The notes: generated by a model from the sequence alone, not told the origin. Positions 9,644 to 18,935 are shown, counted from the stretch's first letter. The stretch: DNA of 64,000 nt from JACCTU01 sp963809175 (GCA_963809175.1 CAWEIK010000001.1:1519020-1583019), one strand, 5' to 3'. Numbers and translations: made by a program.

Positions 9644-10642
9644 AGACGAGCCTCGGGATCTGGGCGTTCGGCGCGATGGCGACGCGGTTCGTCCCGGCTG
9701 GGCTACAAGCCGGAGCTCGCCGAGCGAACGACGGCCGAGCGCGTGCGCGGCGCGGTCGAAGCGCTCGGAGACCTGATCGACGGCTACGAGTTCCACTACC
9801 CGCAGGAGCTGTCGCCGGAGAACCTCGAAGAAGTGCAGGAAGCGCTCGGCGGTCACGACGTCTACTGCCTCGCGAGCGGCCTGCACCTCGATCCGATCTT
9901 CGGCAAGGGCGGGTTCGTCTCCCCGGACGAAGGCGTGCGCGCCGAGGCGGTGCGGCGCACGCTCGAGGCGATCGACTTCGCCGGCGAGCTCGGCGCGCAC
10001 TTCATCATCTGGCCCGGGATCGAGGGCTACAACTACCCGTTCCAGACTCCGTACCAGGAATCGTGGGCGTGGTTCGTCGAGGGCATCGGGGCGGCTGCGG
10101 AGCGCGCACGGGAGCGCGGCGTGACGATCTTCCTCGAGCACAAGAACTCGGAGCCCGCGATGAACATCCTGATGCGGAACGTCGGGATGACACTGCACGT
10201 GATCCACAAGCTGCGCGCGCAGGGCTTCGACAACGTCAAGGTCAACATGGACTGGCAGCACCTGATCATGAACGGCGAGAACCTCGCGGAGTACGCGGCG
10301 CTGCTCGCAGCGGAAGGGCTGCTCGGGCATCACCACGCGAACTCGGGTTGGGGGACCTTCGACGACGACAACATGGTCGGTGCGCTGCGCTTCATGGAGA
10401 CGCTCGAGCTCGCGGTGGAGCTGCGCCGCTGCAACTACGGCTCGGACGGGGAGCGGCTCGGCTTCGACCTCTACCCGTACACCGAGGACGCCGCGGAGGC
10501 CGTGCGGCGCAGCGTGCTGCAGTGGCGGTTCATCTGGGAGGTCGCGGGCCGGATCGACGACGCGGCGCTTCGCGAGGCGCAGCAGGCAAAGGACGCGGTG
10601 CGCGCGTACGAGCTCGTCTACGCAGCGCTCGGGGCGCGATGA
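9640..10642 (+). CDS. Xylose-isomerase-like sugar isomerase (frame broken near 9701)
   Basis: TIM-barrel isomerase/epimerase of about 333 residues. A GTG at 9640 overlaps the previous stop by 4 bp and encodes KTSLGIWAFGAMATRFVPAG. The frame then shifts by one base in GGG at 9700-9702 and continues as YKPELAERTTAERVRGAVE. Motifs IIWPGIEGYNYPFQ, FLEHKNSEP, VKVNMDWQHLIMNGEN and LGHHHANSGWGTFDDDN supply the expected Glu, Asp and His metal ligands. The order resembles xylose isomerase (XylA) but the similarity is distant; a rhamnose isomerase-like activity is possible. With xylulokinase next, ketose formation is the natural role. Confidence 0.8.
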
Positions 10643-11034
10643 CGCTGGAGCAAGCCCTCGCGGTCGTGGAGAGCGTGGTCGGGCAGGCGCGCGGCCCGGT
10701 CTCCGTCTTCGTGGCGGACGACCACGGCGAGCTCGTCGCCGCAGCGACGATGGACGGCGCGGCGCCCGACACGCGACTGAACGCCCAGCGCAAGGCGTAC
10801 ACCGCCGCGCGAAGCGACGCGCGCTCGACGGCGGAGCTCGCCGCGAAGGTGGGCGACGACGCGGCCAAGCTCGCGAGCTTCGACCCGAGCTTCACGTTCT
10901 TCAAGGGCGGCGTCGCCGCCTTCGAGGGCGAGCTGCGCGTCGGTGCGGTCGGCGTCAGCGGGCTGCCTGGCGACGAGGACGACGCGCTCGCGCGGAGTGC
11001 GCTCGCGGCGGCCGGTCTCTCCGCCGGTCCGTGA
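10639..11034 (+). CDS. GlcG/HbpS-family protein (DUF336)
   Basis: Small protein of 131 residues, ATG overlapping the isomerase stop by 4 bp. The MTLEQALAVVESVV start, VSVFVADDHGELVAAATMDG strand and NAQRKAYTAARS helix are typical of the GlcG/HbpS/PduO-C family. Family members bind heme or cobalamin or sit in glycolate and diol operons without a fixed role. Its position between isomerase and kinase suggests an accessory role in this sugar pathway, otherwise unknown. Confidence 0.8.
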   Translation: MTLEQALAVVESVVGQARGPVSVFVADDHGELVAAATMDGAAPDTRLNAQRKAYTAARSDARSTAELAAKVGDDAAKLASFDPSFTFFKGGVAAFEGELRVGAVGVSGLPGDEDDALARSALAAAGLSAGP

Positions 11035-12440
11035 CGACCGAGAGCGGAGTCCTGGTCGGGCTCGACGTCGGCACGAGCGGCGTCAAGGCGCTGGCGATCT
11101 CACCGGACGGCCACGTCGTCGCCAGGGCCGAGGAGGAGTACGAGCTGTCGCTGCCGCGGCCCGGTTGGGCCGAGCAGGACCCAGAGGACTGGTGGCGCGC
11201 AACCGAACGTGCACTCGCCGCATTGCCTCCCGCCGCGGCGATCGGACTGTCCGGGCAGATGCACGGGCTCGTCGCGCTCGATGCGAACGACCGCGTGCTT
11301 CGGCCCGCGATCCTCTGGAACGACCAGCGCACCGCGGTCGAGTGCGCCGAGATCGAGGAGCGGATCGGGCTCGAGCGGCTGATCGAGCTGACGGGCAATC
11401 GGGCGCTGCCCGGGTTCACCGCGCCGAAGCTGCTCTGGCTGCGCCGGCACGAGCCGGACGTCTACGCGCGGATCGCGCACGTGCTGCTGCCCAAGGACTA
11501 CATCCGGCTTCGCCTGACCGGCGAGCGCGCGACCGACGTGGCCGACGCGTCGGGCACGCTGCTGTTCGACGTCGCGCGCAGGCGTTGGTCGGACGACGTG
11601 CTCGATGCCCTCGAGCTGCCGCGCGCGTGGCTCCCGGACGCGTTCGAGTCGACCGACGTGCCCGGTGCGCCGGGCGCGGGCGACCAGGCTGCCGGCGCGC
11701 TCGGGGTCGGCATCGACAGTCCAGGGCCCGTCTCGGTCGTGCTCGGCACCTCGGGCGTCGTCTTCGCCGTGCTGCCGTCGTTCGCCGCCGACCCGCAGGC
11801 GCGGGTCCACGCGTTCTGCCACGCCGTGCCCGGCGCCTGGCACGCGATGGGCGTGATGCTCAACGCGGCGGGCGCGCTTCGCTGGCTTCGCGAGTCCGTC
11901 CTGCGGCAGCCCTACGAGGAGCTCCTCGAGGAGGCCGCGCGCTGGGAGCCGGGCGTCGAGGGCCTGCAGTTCCAGCCGTACCTCGCCGGGGAGCGCACGC
12001 CACACGCCGACCCGGCCGCGCGCGCGGCGTTCGTCGGCCTGTCGCTGCGGCACGACGCCGGGGCGATGACGCGCGCGGTGCTCGAGGGTGTCGCCTACGG
12101 GCTACGCGACTGCTTCGAGCTGCTTCGCGAGCTCGGCGTCGAGGCGGACGCCGGCCGCGTCTCGGGCGGCGGCGCACGCAGCGAGCTGTGGTTGCGCATC
12201 GTCGCCTCGGTGCTCGGCATTCCGCTGGAGCGCACGGTCGTCGAGGAGGGGGCGGCCTTCGGCGCTGCGTTGCTCGCCGGCGTTCGCGCCGGCGTCTACG
12301 CCGACGTGCACGAGGCGATCGAGCGAGCGGTCCACGTTCGCGACGTCGTCGAGCCCGACCCGGCGTGGCGCGGCGCGTACGACGAGGGGTACGCGCGCTA
12401 CCGGCGTCTCTACCCGGCGCTACGGCCGCTGGAGGCCTAG
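11031..12440 (+). CDS. xylB: Xylulokinase (FGGY family)
   Basis: Sugar kinase of 469 residues, GTG overlapping the preceding stop (GTGA). FGGY features: phosphate-1 loop VGLDVGTSGVKALAIS, GLSGQMHGLVALD (xylulokinase-type substrate loop), ILWNDQRTAVEC, and C-terminal VSGGGARSELWLRIVASVLG. It should phosphorylate D-xylulose to xylulose 5-phosphate for the pentose phosphate pathway. It is the last gene of the operon, and its TAG shares the CTAG tetramer with the stop of the convergent gene. Confidence 0.92.
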   Translation: MTTESGVLVGLDVGTSGVKALAISPDGHVVARAEEEYELSLPRPGWAEQDPEDWWRATERALAALPPAAAIGLSGQMHGLVALDANDRVLRPAILWNDQRTAVECAEIEERIGLERLIELTGNRALPGFTAPKLLWLRRHEPDVYARIAHVLLPKDYIRLRLTGERATDVADASGTLLFDVARRRWSDDVLDALELPRAWLPDAFESTDVPGAPGAGDQAAGALGVGIDSPGPVSVVLGTSGVVFAVLPSFAADPQARVHAFCHAVPGAWHAMGVMLNAAGALRWLRESVLRQPYEELLEEAARWEPGVEGLQFQPYLAGERTPHADPAARAAFVGLSLRHDAGAMTRAVLEGVAYGLRDCFELLRELGVEADAGRVSGGGARSELWLRIVASVLGIPLERTVVEEGAAFGAALLAGVRAGVYADVHEAIERAVHVRDVVEPDPAWRGAYDEGYARYRRLYPALRPLEA

Positions 12441-13027
12441 GCGAGGACGCGCGCCAGCGCGGCCTTGCCTGCGCGAAGCACCGGCTCGCCGTGCGAGACG
12501 AGCACGCGCTGCACCGGCAGCGCGAGCAGCGGTTGGAGCGTCTCGCGCAGGTCGTCGTGCGTTCCCTTGCCGAGCCAGCGCTCCGGGCAGAACCGCAGCG
12601 CGTCGCGCGTTGGGCGCGGCTTGGCGCCGGCGCCGAGCAGCACGTCGCCGACCGCGAGCGAGCGCTGCTTCGGCAGCCAGTAGACGACCTCGTTGACGCG
12701 GGCGGTCGCGAACGCCTCCAGGCCACCCGGAAGCTCGTCCCCCGGCTTGAACGCGTCGGTCACCTGCACGCCGCGGTTGCGGAGCGGCTGCGCGGAGCGC
12801 GTGTGCGCCCAGACGCGCTTCGCCTTCAGCTCCGCAGTCGAACGACCGTGCCAGAAGACGGTCAGGAGCACGTGGTCGGGCCTGCGCAGCCCGCGCGGCG
12901 GATCGATCGGGTCGATCAGCAGCAGCCCGTCGTCGGTCTCGACCGCGAGCGAGCCGACCTGCTCCTCCCAGTGGTCGTGGTACGCCGTCCAGCGGCGCAG
13001 GCCGGGCGCGATCTCGATCGCTTGCAT
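12437..13027 (-). CDS. Metallo-beta-lactamase-like protein lacking the HxHxDH motif
   Basis: Protein of 196 residues. The start IEIAPGLRRWTAYHDHWEEQ, the strand ETDDGLLLIDPIDPP and the end VQRVLVSHGEPVLR follow the order of an MBL-fold protein. Where HxHxDH belongs it has LLTVFWHGRSTAEL, so a standard di-zinc site is absent. It may be a non-catalytic or altered member of the YflN-like group seen in soil actinobacteria. It is divergent from the dehydrogenase at 13058 and convergent with xylB. Confidence 0.65.
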   Translation of the reverse strand: MQAIEIAPGLRRWTAYHDHWEEQVGSLAVETDDGLLLIDPIDPPRGLRRPDHVLLTVFWHGRSTAELKAKRVWAHTRSAQPLRNRGVQVTDAFKPGDELPGGLEAFATARVNEVVYWLPKQRSLAVGDVLLGAGAKPRPTRDALRFCPERWLGKGTHDDLRETLQPLLALPVQRVLVSHGEPVLRAGKAALARVLA

Positions 13028-13057
13028 CGGCGCGCAGCCTACCCGCGTGATCATGAT

Positions 13058-14048
13058 GTGCCCGTGCTCCGGCTCGCCCTGCTCACGACGGCGCAGATCA
13101 ACGACGCGATCATCACCGGTGCTGCCGAGTCGGAGCTCGTGTCGGTCGTCGGCGCCGCCAGCCGGGACTCCGCTCGCGCGGAGGCGTACGCCGCCGAGCA
13201 CGGGCTCGAGCGGTGGTGGGGAAGCTACGACGAGCTCCTCGCCGACCCGGACGTCGACGCCGTCTACGTCGCGTTGCCGAACGTGCTGCACGTCGAGTGG
13301 TCGATCCGCGCGCTCGAAGCCGGGAAGCACGTCCTGTGCGAGAAGCCGATGGGCCGCGACGCCGACGCGGTGGCACGCGCCTTCGACGTGGCGGAGCGCG
13401 CCGGCCTCGTGTTGATGGAGGCGTTCATGTACCGCCACCATCCGCAGGTCAAGCGCGCGCGTGAGCTGTTCGACGGGGGCGCCGTCGGCGAGCTCCGCCT
13501 CGTGCGCACGTCGTTCTGCTCGACCCTCGCGCGTCCGGCGGACGACGTGCGCTGGTCGCCCGAGCTCGGCGGCGGGGCGCTTGCTCGACGTCGGCTGCTA
13601 CTGCGTCAGCGGCCTGCGGCTCTTCGCGGGCGAGCCCGAGCTGGTGTACGGCGAGCAGACGCTGACCCCGGGCGGTGTCGACATCCGCTTCGCCGGGACG
13701 CTCCGGTTCCCCGGCGGCGTGCTGGGCACGTTCTCCTGCGCCATGGACACGGTGCCGAACCAGGCCCTCGAAGCTGTCGGCTCGGAGGGGTCGCTGCTCC
13801 TCTCGCATCCCTTCACGGCCGACGTCGAAGGGGTCGAGGTCCGTCGGGGCCTGACGTTCGACGAGCTCGAGGTCGAGCGAGTCGAGGTCGAGCACGCCAA
13901 TCGCTACCGACTCCAGCTCGAGAACTTCGCGCGGGCGGTCAGCGGGGACGAGCCGCCGCTGCTCGGCCGCGACGACGCGGTTGCGCAGGCCCGTGTGCTC
14001 GACGCTCTCGCTCGCTCCGCGGAAACCGGCGCGCCTGTCTCGCCCTAG
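13058..14048 (+). CDS. Gfo/Idh/MocA family oxidoreductase (frame broken near 13582)
   Basis: Second dehydrogenase of the family, about 329 residues (GTG 13058 or 13064). The N-terminal half reads ITGAAESELVSVVGAASRDS and HVLCEKPMGRDADAVARAFD. The frame then slips by one base at TT 13581-13582 and resumes as LLDVGCYCVSGLRLFAGEPE, completing the family motif GGGALLDVGCY. The C-terminal domain is intact to the TAG. The MEAFMYRHHPQVKRA motif is characteristic of the trans-1,2-dihydrobenzenediol/glucose-fructose oxidoreductase branch. The substrate is unknown. Confidence 0.85.
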
Positions 14049-14416
14049 GTCGCGAGCGGGACGCTCGAGATCCGGCCGCCGTCGATCGTGAAGGCAGCCA
14101 GGTCGCCGGTCGCGGCGGCGAGGATCAGGTAGGGCTTGCCTTCCCAGAGGCCGATGTTCTCGACGTCGGTTCGGGAAGGTCGTGCCGGCGACGAGGGGTG
14201 CGAGTGGAAGACCGCGAGCTCGTAGCCCTCGTCCTCGAGGAACCACGTCTCGGGGTCGACGTCCAACTCGAAGCGGTACGGCGAGTTGGCCGCGTTCCGG
14301 CCGCGGACGTACCGCTCGGCGCGGCCGTCTCGCAGGACGATCAGCCCGCACGCCTCGTTCGGCGCCTCGTCGCGCGCGTGCTGCTCGAGCTCCGCGCGCA
14401 CGTCGGCGGGGATCAC
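14045..14416 (-). CDS. mec: JAMM/Mec-family metalloprotease
   Basis: Zinc JAB1/MPN protease of 123 residues. The JAMM motif is FHSHPSSPARPSRTD with an upstream Glu in NEACGLIVL. In Mycobacterium tuberculosis, Mec (Rv1334) cleaves the CysO-cysteine adduct to release cysteine and regenerate the carrier. The GTG at 14416 overlaps the cysM stop by 4 bp. As the sequence stands it reads as a C-terminal extension of cysM, but that is caused by an extra base near 14441. Its TAG overlaps the stop of the convergent dehydrogenase. Confidence 0.85.
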   Translation of the reverse strand: MIPADVRAELEQHARDEAPNEACGLIVLRDGRAERYVRGRNAANSPYRFELDVDPETWFLEDEGYELAVFHSHPSSPARPSRTDVENIGLWEGKPYLILAAATGDLAAFTIDGGRISSVPLAT

Positions 14417-15351
14417 CACCAGACGGTGTTCTCCATCGCCTGTCTCGACGTCGTCCGAGTCCCAGAACCCGGCCGAGAGGTACTTCCAGCCGCCGTCGGG
14501 GAGGACGCACACGATGACGCCTTCGTCGCGCTCGGCCGCGAGCTTGCGCGCGACGTGCACGACCGCGCCCGAGGAGACGCCGGCGAAGATCCCGTCCTCG
14601 TCGAGCAGGCGGCGGAGACGCGGCGACCGACTCGGCGTTCGAGACGAGCACTTTTCGGTCGAGCTTCGAGACGTCCAGGATCGGCGGGACGTAGCCGTCC
14701 TCGAGCGAGCGGAGACCCAGCACCGGGTCGCCGGGGAGCGGCTCCGCGGCGGCGACCGTGATGTCCGGGAACGACTCGCGCAGGCGCGCGCCGGTCCCCA
14801 TCAGCGTGCCGCCGGTGCCGAGCCCCGCGACGAGCACGTCGACGCGGTCGAGCGCCTCGGCGATCTCCGCGCCGGTCCCCTCGTAGTGCGCGCGCGGGTT
14901 CGCCTCGTTCGCGTACTGGAACGGCATGAAGTACCTCGGCTCGCGCTCCGCGAGCTCGAGGGCGAGGCGAACGGCGCCGTTCGAGCCCTCCTCGCCGGGC
15001 GACTCGATGATCTCCGCGCCGTAGAGACGAAGCAGCCGGCGGCGCTCCTCGGTCGCGTTCGCCGGCATCACGCACGTGAGCTTGTAGCCCTTGAGCTTCG
15101 CGACGAGCGCGAGCGAGATGCCGGTGTTGCCGCTCGTCGGCTCGAGCAGCTCGCGGCCGGGCTCGAGCTCGCCCGTCGGCCTCGGCGGCCTCGATCATCG
15201 CCTTCGCGACGCGGTCCTTGATCGAGCCCGTCGGGTTCTGGCCCTCGAGCTTCGCGTACAGCCGGACGTCGCCTTCGGGCTTCAGCTCGACCAGCGGGGT
15301 GTTGCCGACGAGGTCGAGCAGCGACGCCGCGACGCGCGGCTTAACAGCCAC
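14413..15351 (-). CDS. cysM: Cysteine synthase, CysM/CysK family (three frame changes)
   Basis: PLP-dependent O-acetyl- or O-phosphoserine sulfhydrylase of about 311 residues. GTG start, then SLLDLVGNTPLVEL and KLEGQNPTGSIKDRVAKAMI with the PLP Lys. One-base insertions near 15172 and 14613 split off the middle (EPTSGNTGISLALVAK; VAGLGTGGTLMGTGARL) and the end (FAGVSSGAVVHVARKLAA). A third near 14441 hides the natural end, DVETAMENTVWW-stop, which resembles the CysM C-terminus. Removing all three gives one clean 312-codon frame. CysM of this context uses thiocarboxylated CysO as the sulfur donor. Confidence 0.85.
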   Translation of the reverse strand: MAVKPRVAASLLDLVGNTPLVELKPEGDVRLYAKLEGQNPTGSIKDRVAKAMIEAAEADGRARARPRAARADERQHRHLARARREAQGLQAHVRDAGERDRGAPPAASSLRRGDHRVARRGGLERRRSPRPRARGARAEVLHAVPVRERGEPARALRGDRRGDRRGARPRRRARRGARHRRHADGDRRAPARVVPGHHGRRRGAAPRRPGAGSPLARGRLRPADPGRLEARPKSARLERRVGRRVSAACSTRTGSSPASPRARSCTSRASSRPSATKASSCASSPTAAGSTSRPGSGTRTTSRQAMENTVWW

Positions 15352-15593
15352 CGGCCATCGCCGGCAGGAGGATGACCGTGTCGCCGGCCGAGACCGGTGT
15401 CTCGAAGCCGTCGCGCGTGCGGATGTCCTCGCCGCTCGACGTAGACGTTCGCGTACTCGAGCTTGCCGTCGAGCGTGGGAAAGCGCGCGGTCAGGTCGTC
15501 GAGCAGGTCGCGCACGGTGTCGCCCTCGGCGATCACCTCGCGCTCGCCGCCGGTGTCCGTCCGTAGCGTGGGTGGAATCCGGACGACGCTCAT
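15341..15593 (-). CDS. cysO: CysO/ThiS-family sulfur carrier ending in Gly-Gly-Cys
   Basis: Ubiquitin-like sulfur carrier of about 83 residues. ATG overlaps the moeZ stop (ATGA). It begins SVVRIPPTLRTDTGG, and a one-base insertion at 15434 must be removed to join LEYANVYVEG with EDIRTRDG. The C-terminus then reads VILLPAMAGGC-stop. Activated carriers end in GG; here one Cys follows, so a protease step, presumably by the adjacent Mec, is needed before adenylation by MoeZ. The end overlaps the cysM start by 11 bp. Confidence 0.8.
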
Positions 15594-16724
15594 CGGGCGG
15601 CGCAGAACTCCGCGTAGTCGATGTACTCGGTCACCGTCGGGTGCTCGCCGCACACGGGACAGTCCGGGTCGCGGCGTAGTGCAACCTCGGTGAAGGTCGC
15701 GCTGAGCGCGTCGAAGAGCAGCAGGCGGCCGACGAGCGGCTCGCCGATCCCCGCGAGGAGCTTGATCGTCTCGTTCGCCTGCAGCGAGCCGATCACGCCC
15801 GGGAGCACGCCGAGCACGCCGCCCTCGGCGCACGACGGCGCGAGCTCCGGCGGCGGCGGGGTGGGGAAGAGGCAGCGGTAGCACGGGCCTTCCCCCGGCT
15901 GGAAGACGGTCGCCTGACCCTCGAAGCGGTAGATCGAGCCGTGCACGACGGGGATCCCGTGCCAGACCGACGCGTCGTTCACGAGGTAGCGCGTCGGGAA
16001 GTTGTCCGCGCCGTCGACGATCACGTCCCAGCCTTCGGCGAGGATCCGGTCGATGTTCTCCGAGCTCAGCCGCTCGTTGTAGGTCTTGACCTCGACGTCC
16101 GGGTTGAGCGCGGTCAGCGTGTCGCGCGCGGACTCGACCTTCGGGTCGCCGAGCCGCTGCGTCGAGTGCGCGATCTGGCGCTGCAGGTTCGACTCGTCCA
16201 CGACGTCGTCGTCGACGATCCCGAGCGTCCCGACACCTGCCGCGGCGAGGTAGAGCGACGCGGGCGAGCCGAGCCCGCCGGCGCCGATCAGGAGCACGCT
16301 CGACTCGAGCAGCCGCCGCTGGCCGGCCTCGCCGAGCTCGGGGATCAGCAGGTGGCGGCTGTAGCGCCGCCGCTGGTCGGGCTCCAGGGTCGACGGGACG
16401 ACGACGGGGAAGCCGCTCTTCTCCCACTCCTCGAACCCGTCGGAGAGGTGGCGGGAGCGTTCGTAGCCGAGCGCCCGCAGCGTCGCGAGCGCGGCCAGCG
16501 AGCGGCGGCCGTGCGCGCAGTAGACGACGACCTCGCTGCGCGCGGTCCGGGAGCTCGTCGGCGACGCGGTCCTCCAGGACGCCGAGCGGGATGTGGAGCG
16601 CATTCGGCACGTGGCCGAGGTCCCACTCGCCCTGCTCGCGGACGTCCAGGAAGAGCGCCTCTCCGGCGAGCAGGTCGGCGGCTTCACGCAGACTGACGGT
16701 CGGAGTCTCGCTCGACGTTGCCAT
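15590..16724 (-). CDS. moeZ: MoeZ/MoeB-type adenylyl- and sulfurtransferase with N-terminal rhodanese
   Basis: E1-like enzyme of about 377 residues, ATG at 16724. Unlike mycobacterial MoeZ, the rhodanese domain comes first (residues ~10-100: FLDVREQGEWDLGHVPNA, active-site VVVYCAHGRRSLAAL). It is followed by the ThiF domain with VLLIGAGGLGSPASLYLAAA, the adenylation motif DESNLQRQIAH and a CxxC pair in PDCPVCGEH. A one-base insertion at GGG 16549-16551 interrupts the rhodanese domain. It adenylates the CysO C-terminus and passes sulfur to it. It is first gene of moeZ-cysO-cysM-mec, all overlapping. Confidence 0.85.
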
Positions 16725-16752
16725 TGCTTCCGAAAGTGTAGCGACCTGTTCC

Positions 16753-17670
16753 GTGTCCCCGCGCGCCCGCATCTGGACGATCGTCGCCGCCGCGTGCGCC
16801 GTGGCGGTCGCAGCGACCCTCGGCGTCGTCGCCGTGACGCGCGACGAGCCGGCGACGTCCACCGTCGACCCGCCGCCGCTCTTCCTCGACCTCGGCGTGC
16901 GCGACGACGCGCAGGCGCGCGACCTCCGCCGCGCTTCGCGGCTCTACGCCGACGGCCGGCTGGGCGACGCGCGGCAGATCTTCGAGCGGTACGGCTCGAC
17001 CGAGGCGAGGATCGGTGCGGCCTTCGCCGCCTGGCCCGACACGATGCCCGCGCTGGAGTCGCTGCCGCAGTCGAGCTCCGCCGTCCGCCTCCACGAGGGC
17101 GTCGTGCTCGCGACGACCGGCGCCGAGCGGGCGGCGCGCACCGAGCTCGAGGCCGCGGCGCGGCTGGAGCCCGACACGCCCTACGCCGTGCGCGCGGACG
17201 ACTTCCTGCACCCGACGTTCGCGCCCGGGCTCCCGCTCTTCGTGCCGGCCGAACCGTTCCCGGCGGCGCTCGCCGACCGCTCGCCGGGCGACCAGCTCGC
17301 GCTGCTCGCCCACCTGCGGACGAAGGTCGCGCGCCTGCACTACGGCTCCGCGCTTCAGAGGGTCGGCAGGCCGCTGTCAGCGAGGCGCGTCTTCGACGAG
17401 GCGGCGCGGCTCGCTCCCGACGACCCGGAGGCCCTGACGGCCGCCGCCGTCTCCCGGTTCGACAAGGACGAGCCCGCTGCTGCGTTCTCCCGGCTCGGCC
17501 CCCTGACCCGGCGGTTCCCGCGTGCGCAGACCGTGCGGTTCCACCTCGGGCTGCTCCTGGTGTGGAGCGGCGACGCCGAGGGGGCCAAGCGGCAGCTTCG
17601 CCAGGTGCAGGCCCTGGGCCCGGAAACCCGCTTGGGAAGGGAAGCAAAGCGCTTTCTCGACCGTCTCTAG
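16753..17670 (+). CDS. Membrane-anchored TPR protein
   Basis: Protein of 305 residues, GTG start. One N-terminal hydrophobic segment (WTIVAAACAVAVAATLGVV) acts as signal anchor, followed by Ala/Arg-rich tetratricopeptide-like helices such as ASRLYADGRLGDARQIFERY and AARLAPDDPEALTAAAVSRF. The catalytic motifs of any enzyme are absent, so a scaffold or assembly role outside the membrane is likely. It starts 28 bp from the divergent moeZ. Confidence 0.7.
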   Translation: MSPRARIWTIVAAACAVAVAATLGVVAVTRDEPATSTVDPPPLFLDLGVRDDAQARDLRRASRLYADGRLGDARQIFERYGSTEARIGAAFAAWPDTMPALESLPQSSSAVRLHEGVVLATTGAERAARTELEAAARLEPDTPYAVRADDFLHPTFAPGLPLFVPAEPFPAALADRSPGDQLALLAHLRTKVARLHYGSALQRVGRPLSARRVFDEAARLAPDDPEALTAAAVSRFDKDEPAAAFSRLGPLTRRFPRAQTVRFHLGLLLVWSGDAEGAKRQLRQVQALGPETRLGREAKRFLDRL

Positions 17671-17760
17671 GGCGATGGGACTTGGTTAAGAAAAGATGAG
17701 CCGAACGGCCTATGGCGGCCGTCCGCGACCTCAGGCACACTTCCGCCGCCACCGAGGACA

Positions 17761-17788
17761 TTGACTCTGTCCGACGCGGCCGTAAGGT
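17761..17788 (+). promoter_or_regulatory. Promoter of the sigma factor gene
   Basis: TTGACT (17761-17766) and TAAGGT (17783-17788) are separated by 16 bp, a good match to primary-sigma consensus. The start site would fall about 40 bp before the GTG at 17835. Confidence 0.6.
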
Positions 17789-17834
17789 GAGGGTGAGGGT
17801 GGGTGTCATGCAGCACGGGCCTTGGAGGGGGAAC

Positions 17835-18923
17835 GTGAGCGAAACGGCGACGGTGATTCCGGGGACGGAGCTGAACGTCGAGGCGATGCTCGCCACCGAC
17901 GAGGCGAAGGCCCTGCTCGAAACAGGCAAGGCGGCCGGCTCGCTCACGGCGGAGGAGATCGCGCTCGCGCTCGTCGAGCTCGACCTCGAGGCCGGCGTGC
18001 TCGACTCGTTCTACGACACGCTCGAGTCGCTCGAGATCTCGGTGGTCGAGGTCGTCGTCGAGGAGGAAGAGGTTGCCGCGCCGGTCGAGCGCGAGGTCTC
18101 GACCGACTCGCTCCAACTGTTCCTGAAGGACATCGGCAAGGTCGACCTGCTCACCGCAGCGCAGGAGGTCGAGCTCGCGAAGCGCATCGAGCGCGGCGAC
18201 CACGGCGCGAAGCAGGAGATGGTCGAGGCGAACCTTCGCCTCGTGGTCTCGATCGCCAAGCGCTACCGCAACCAGGGGCTGCCGTTCCTCGATCTGATCC
18301 AGGAGGGGACGATCGGCCTCGTGCGCGCCGCGGAGAAGTTCGACTACCGCAAGGGCTTCAAGTTCTCGACGTACGCGACCTGGTGGATTCGCCAGGCCGT
18401 CGCGCGTGCGCTCGCCGACAAGGCGCGGACGATCCGCATGCCGGTGCACGTCGTCGAGAAGCTGAACAAGATCGCGCGCGCCGAGCGCAAGCTGCGCGCC
18501 GAGCTCGGACGCGAGCCGATGTCGTTCGAGATCGGCAAGGAGCTCGAGCTGACGACCGACGAGGTCGAGCAGATCCGCCGCAGCGCGCAGACGCCGGTCT
18601 CGCTCGAGAAGCCCGTCGGCGACGAGGAGGAGTCCGAGTTCGGCCACTTCCTCACCGACGACACGGCTCCGATGCCCGAGGAGGAGGCCGAGACGACGCT
18701 TCGCAAGGAGGCGCTCAAGAAGGTGCTCGAGATGCTCTCGCCGCGCGAGCGCCAGGTGCTCGAGCTCCGCTACGGGCTCGACGGCAAGCCGCCGCGCACG
18801 CTCGACGAGGTCGGCCGCACGTTCAACGTGACGCGCGAGCGGATCCGCCAGATCGAGAACCAGAGCCTGAAGAAGCTCCGCGCGCTGTCGGACAGCCAGA
18901 CGCTCCGCGACGCCGCGGCCTGA
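17835..18923 (+). CDS. sigA: Sigma-70 family RNA polymerase sigma factor (primary-type)
   Basis: Sigma factor of 362 residues. GTG 17835 is chosen because GGAGGGG precedes it by 5 nt. A short acidic region 1.1 (~75 residues) precedes region 1.2 (LFLKDIGKVDLLTAAQEVEL), region 2 (NLRLVVSIAKRYRNQGLPFL; KFSTYATWWIRQAVARAL), region 3 and region 4 (LSPRERQVLELRYGLDG; VTRERIRQIENQSLKKLR). All core-binding and -10/-35 recognition parts are present, so it is RpoD-like. Whether it is the sole housekeeping factor or a HrdB/SigB-type paralogue cannot be decided here. Confidence 0.92.
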   Translation: MSETATVIPGTELNVEAMLATDEAKALLETGKAAGSLTAEEIALALVELDLEAGVLDSFYDTLESLEISVVEVVVEEEEVAAPVEREVSTDSLQLFLKDIGKVDLLTAAQEVELAKRIERGDHGAKQEMVEANLRLVVSIAKRYRNQGLPFLDLIQEGTIGLVRAAEKFDYRKGFKFSTYATWWIRQAVARALADKARTIRMPVHVVEKLNKIARAERKLRAELGREPMSFEIGKELELTTDEVEQIRRSAQTPVSLEKPVGDEEESEFGHFLTDDTAPMPEEEAETTLRKEALKKVLEMLSPRERQVLELRYGLDGKPPRTLDEVGRTFNVTRERIRQIENQSLKKLRALSDSQTLRDAAA

Positions 18924-18935
18924 GACGTCCCTCCC

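Noticed and set aside
10943..14761. A 1272-codon open frame on the plus strand
   Set aside because: It is a shadow of xylB and later genes for most of its length; only the part after 13058 is real, as the first half of the dehydrogenase.
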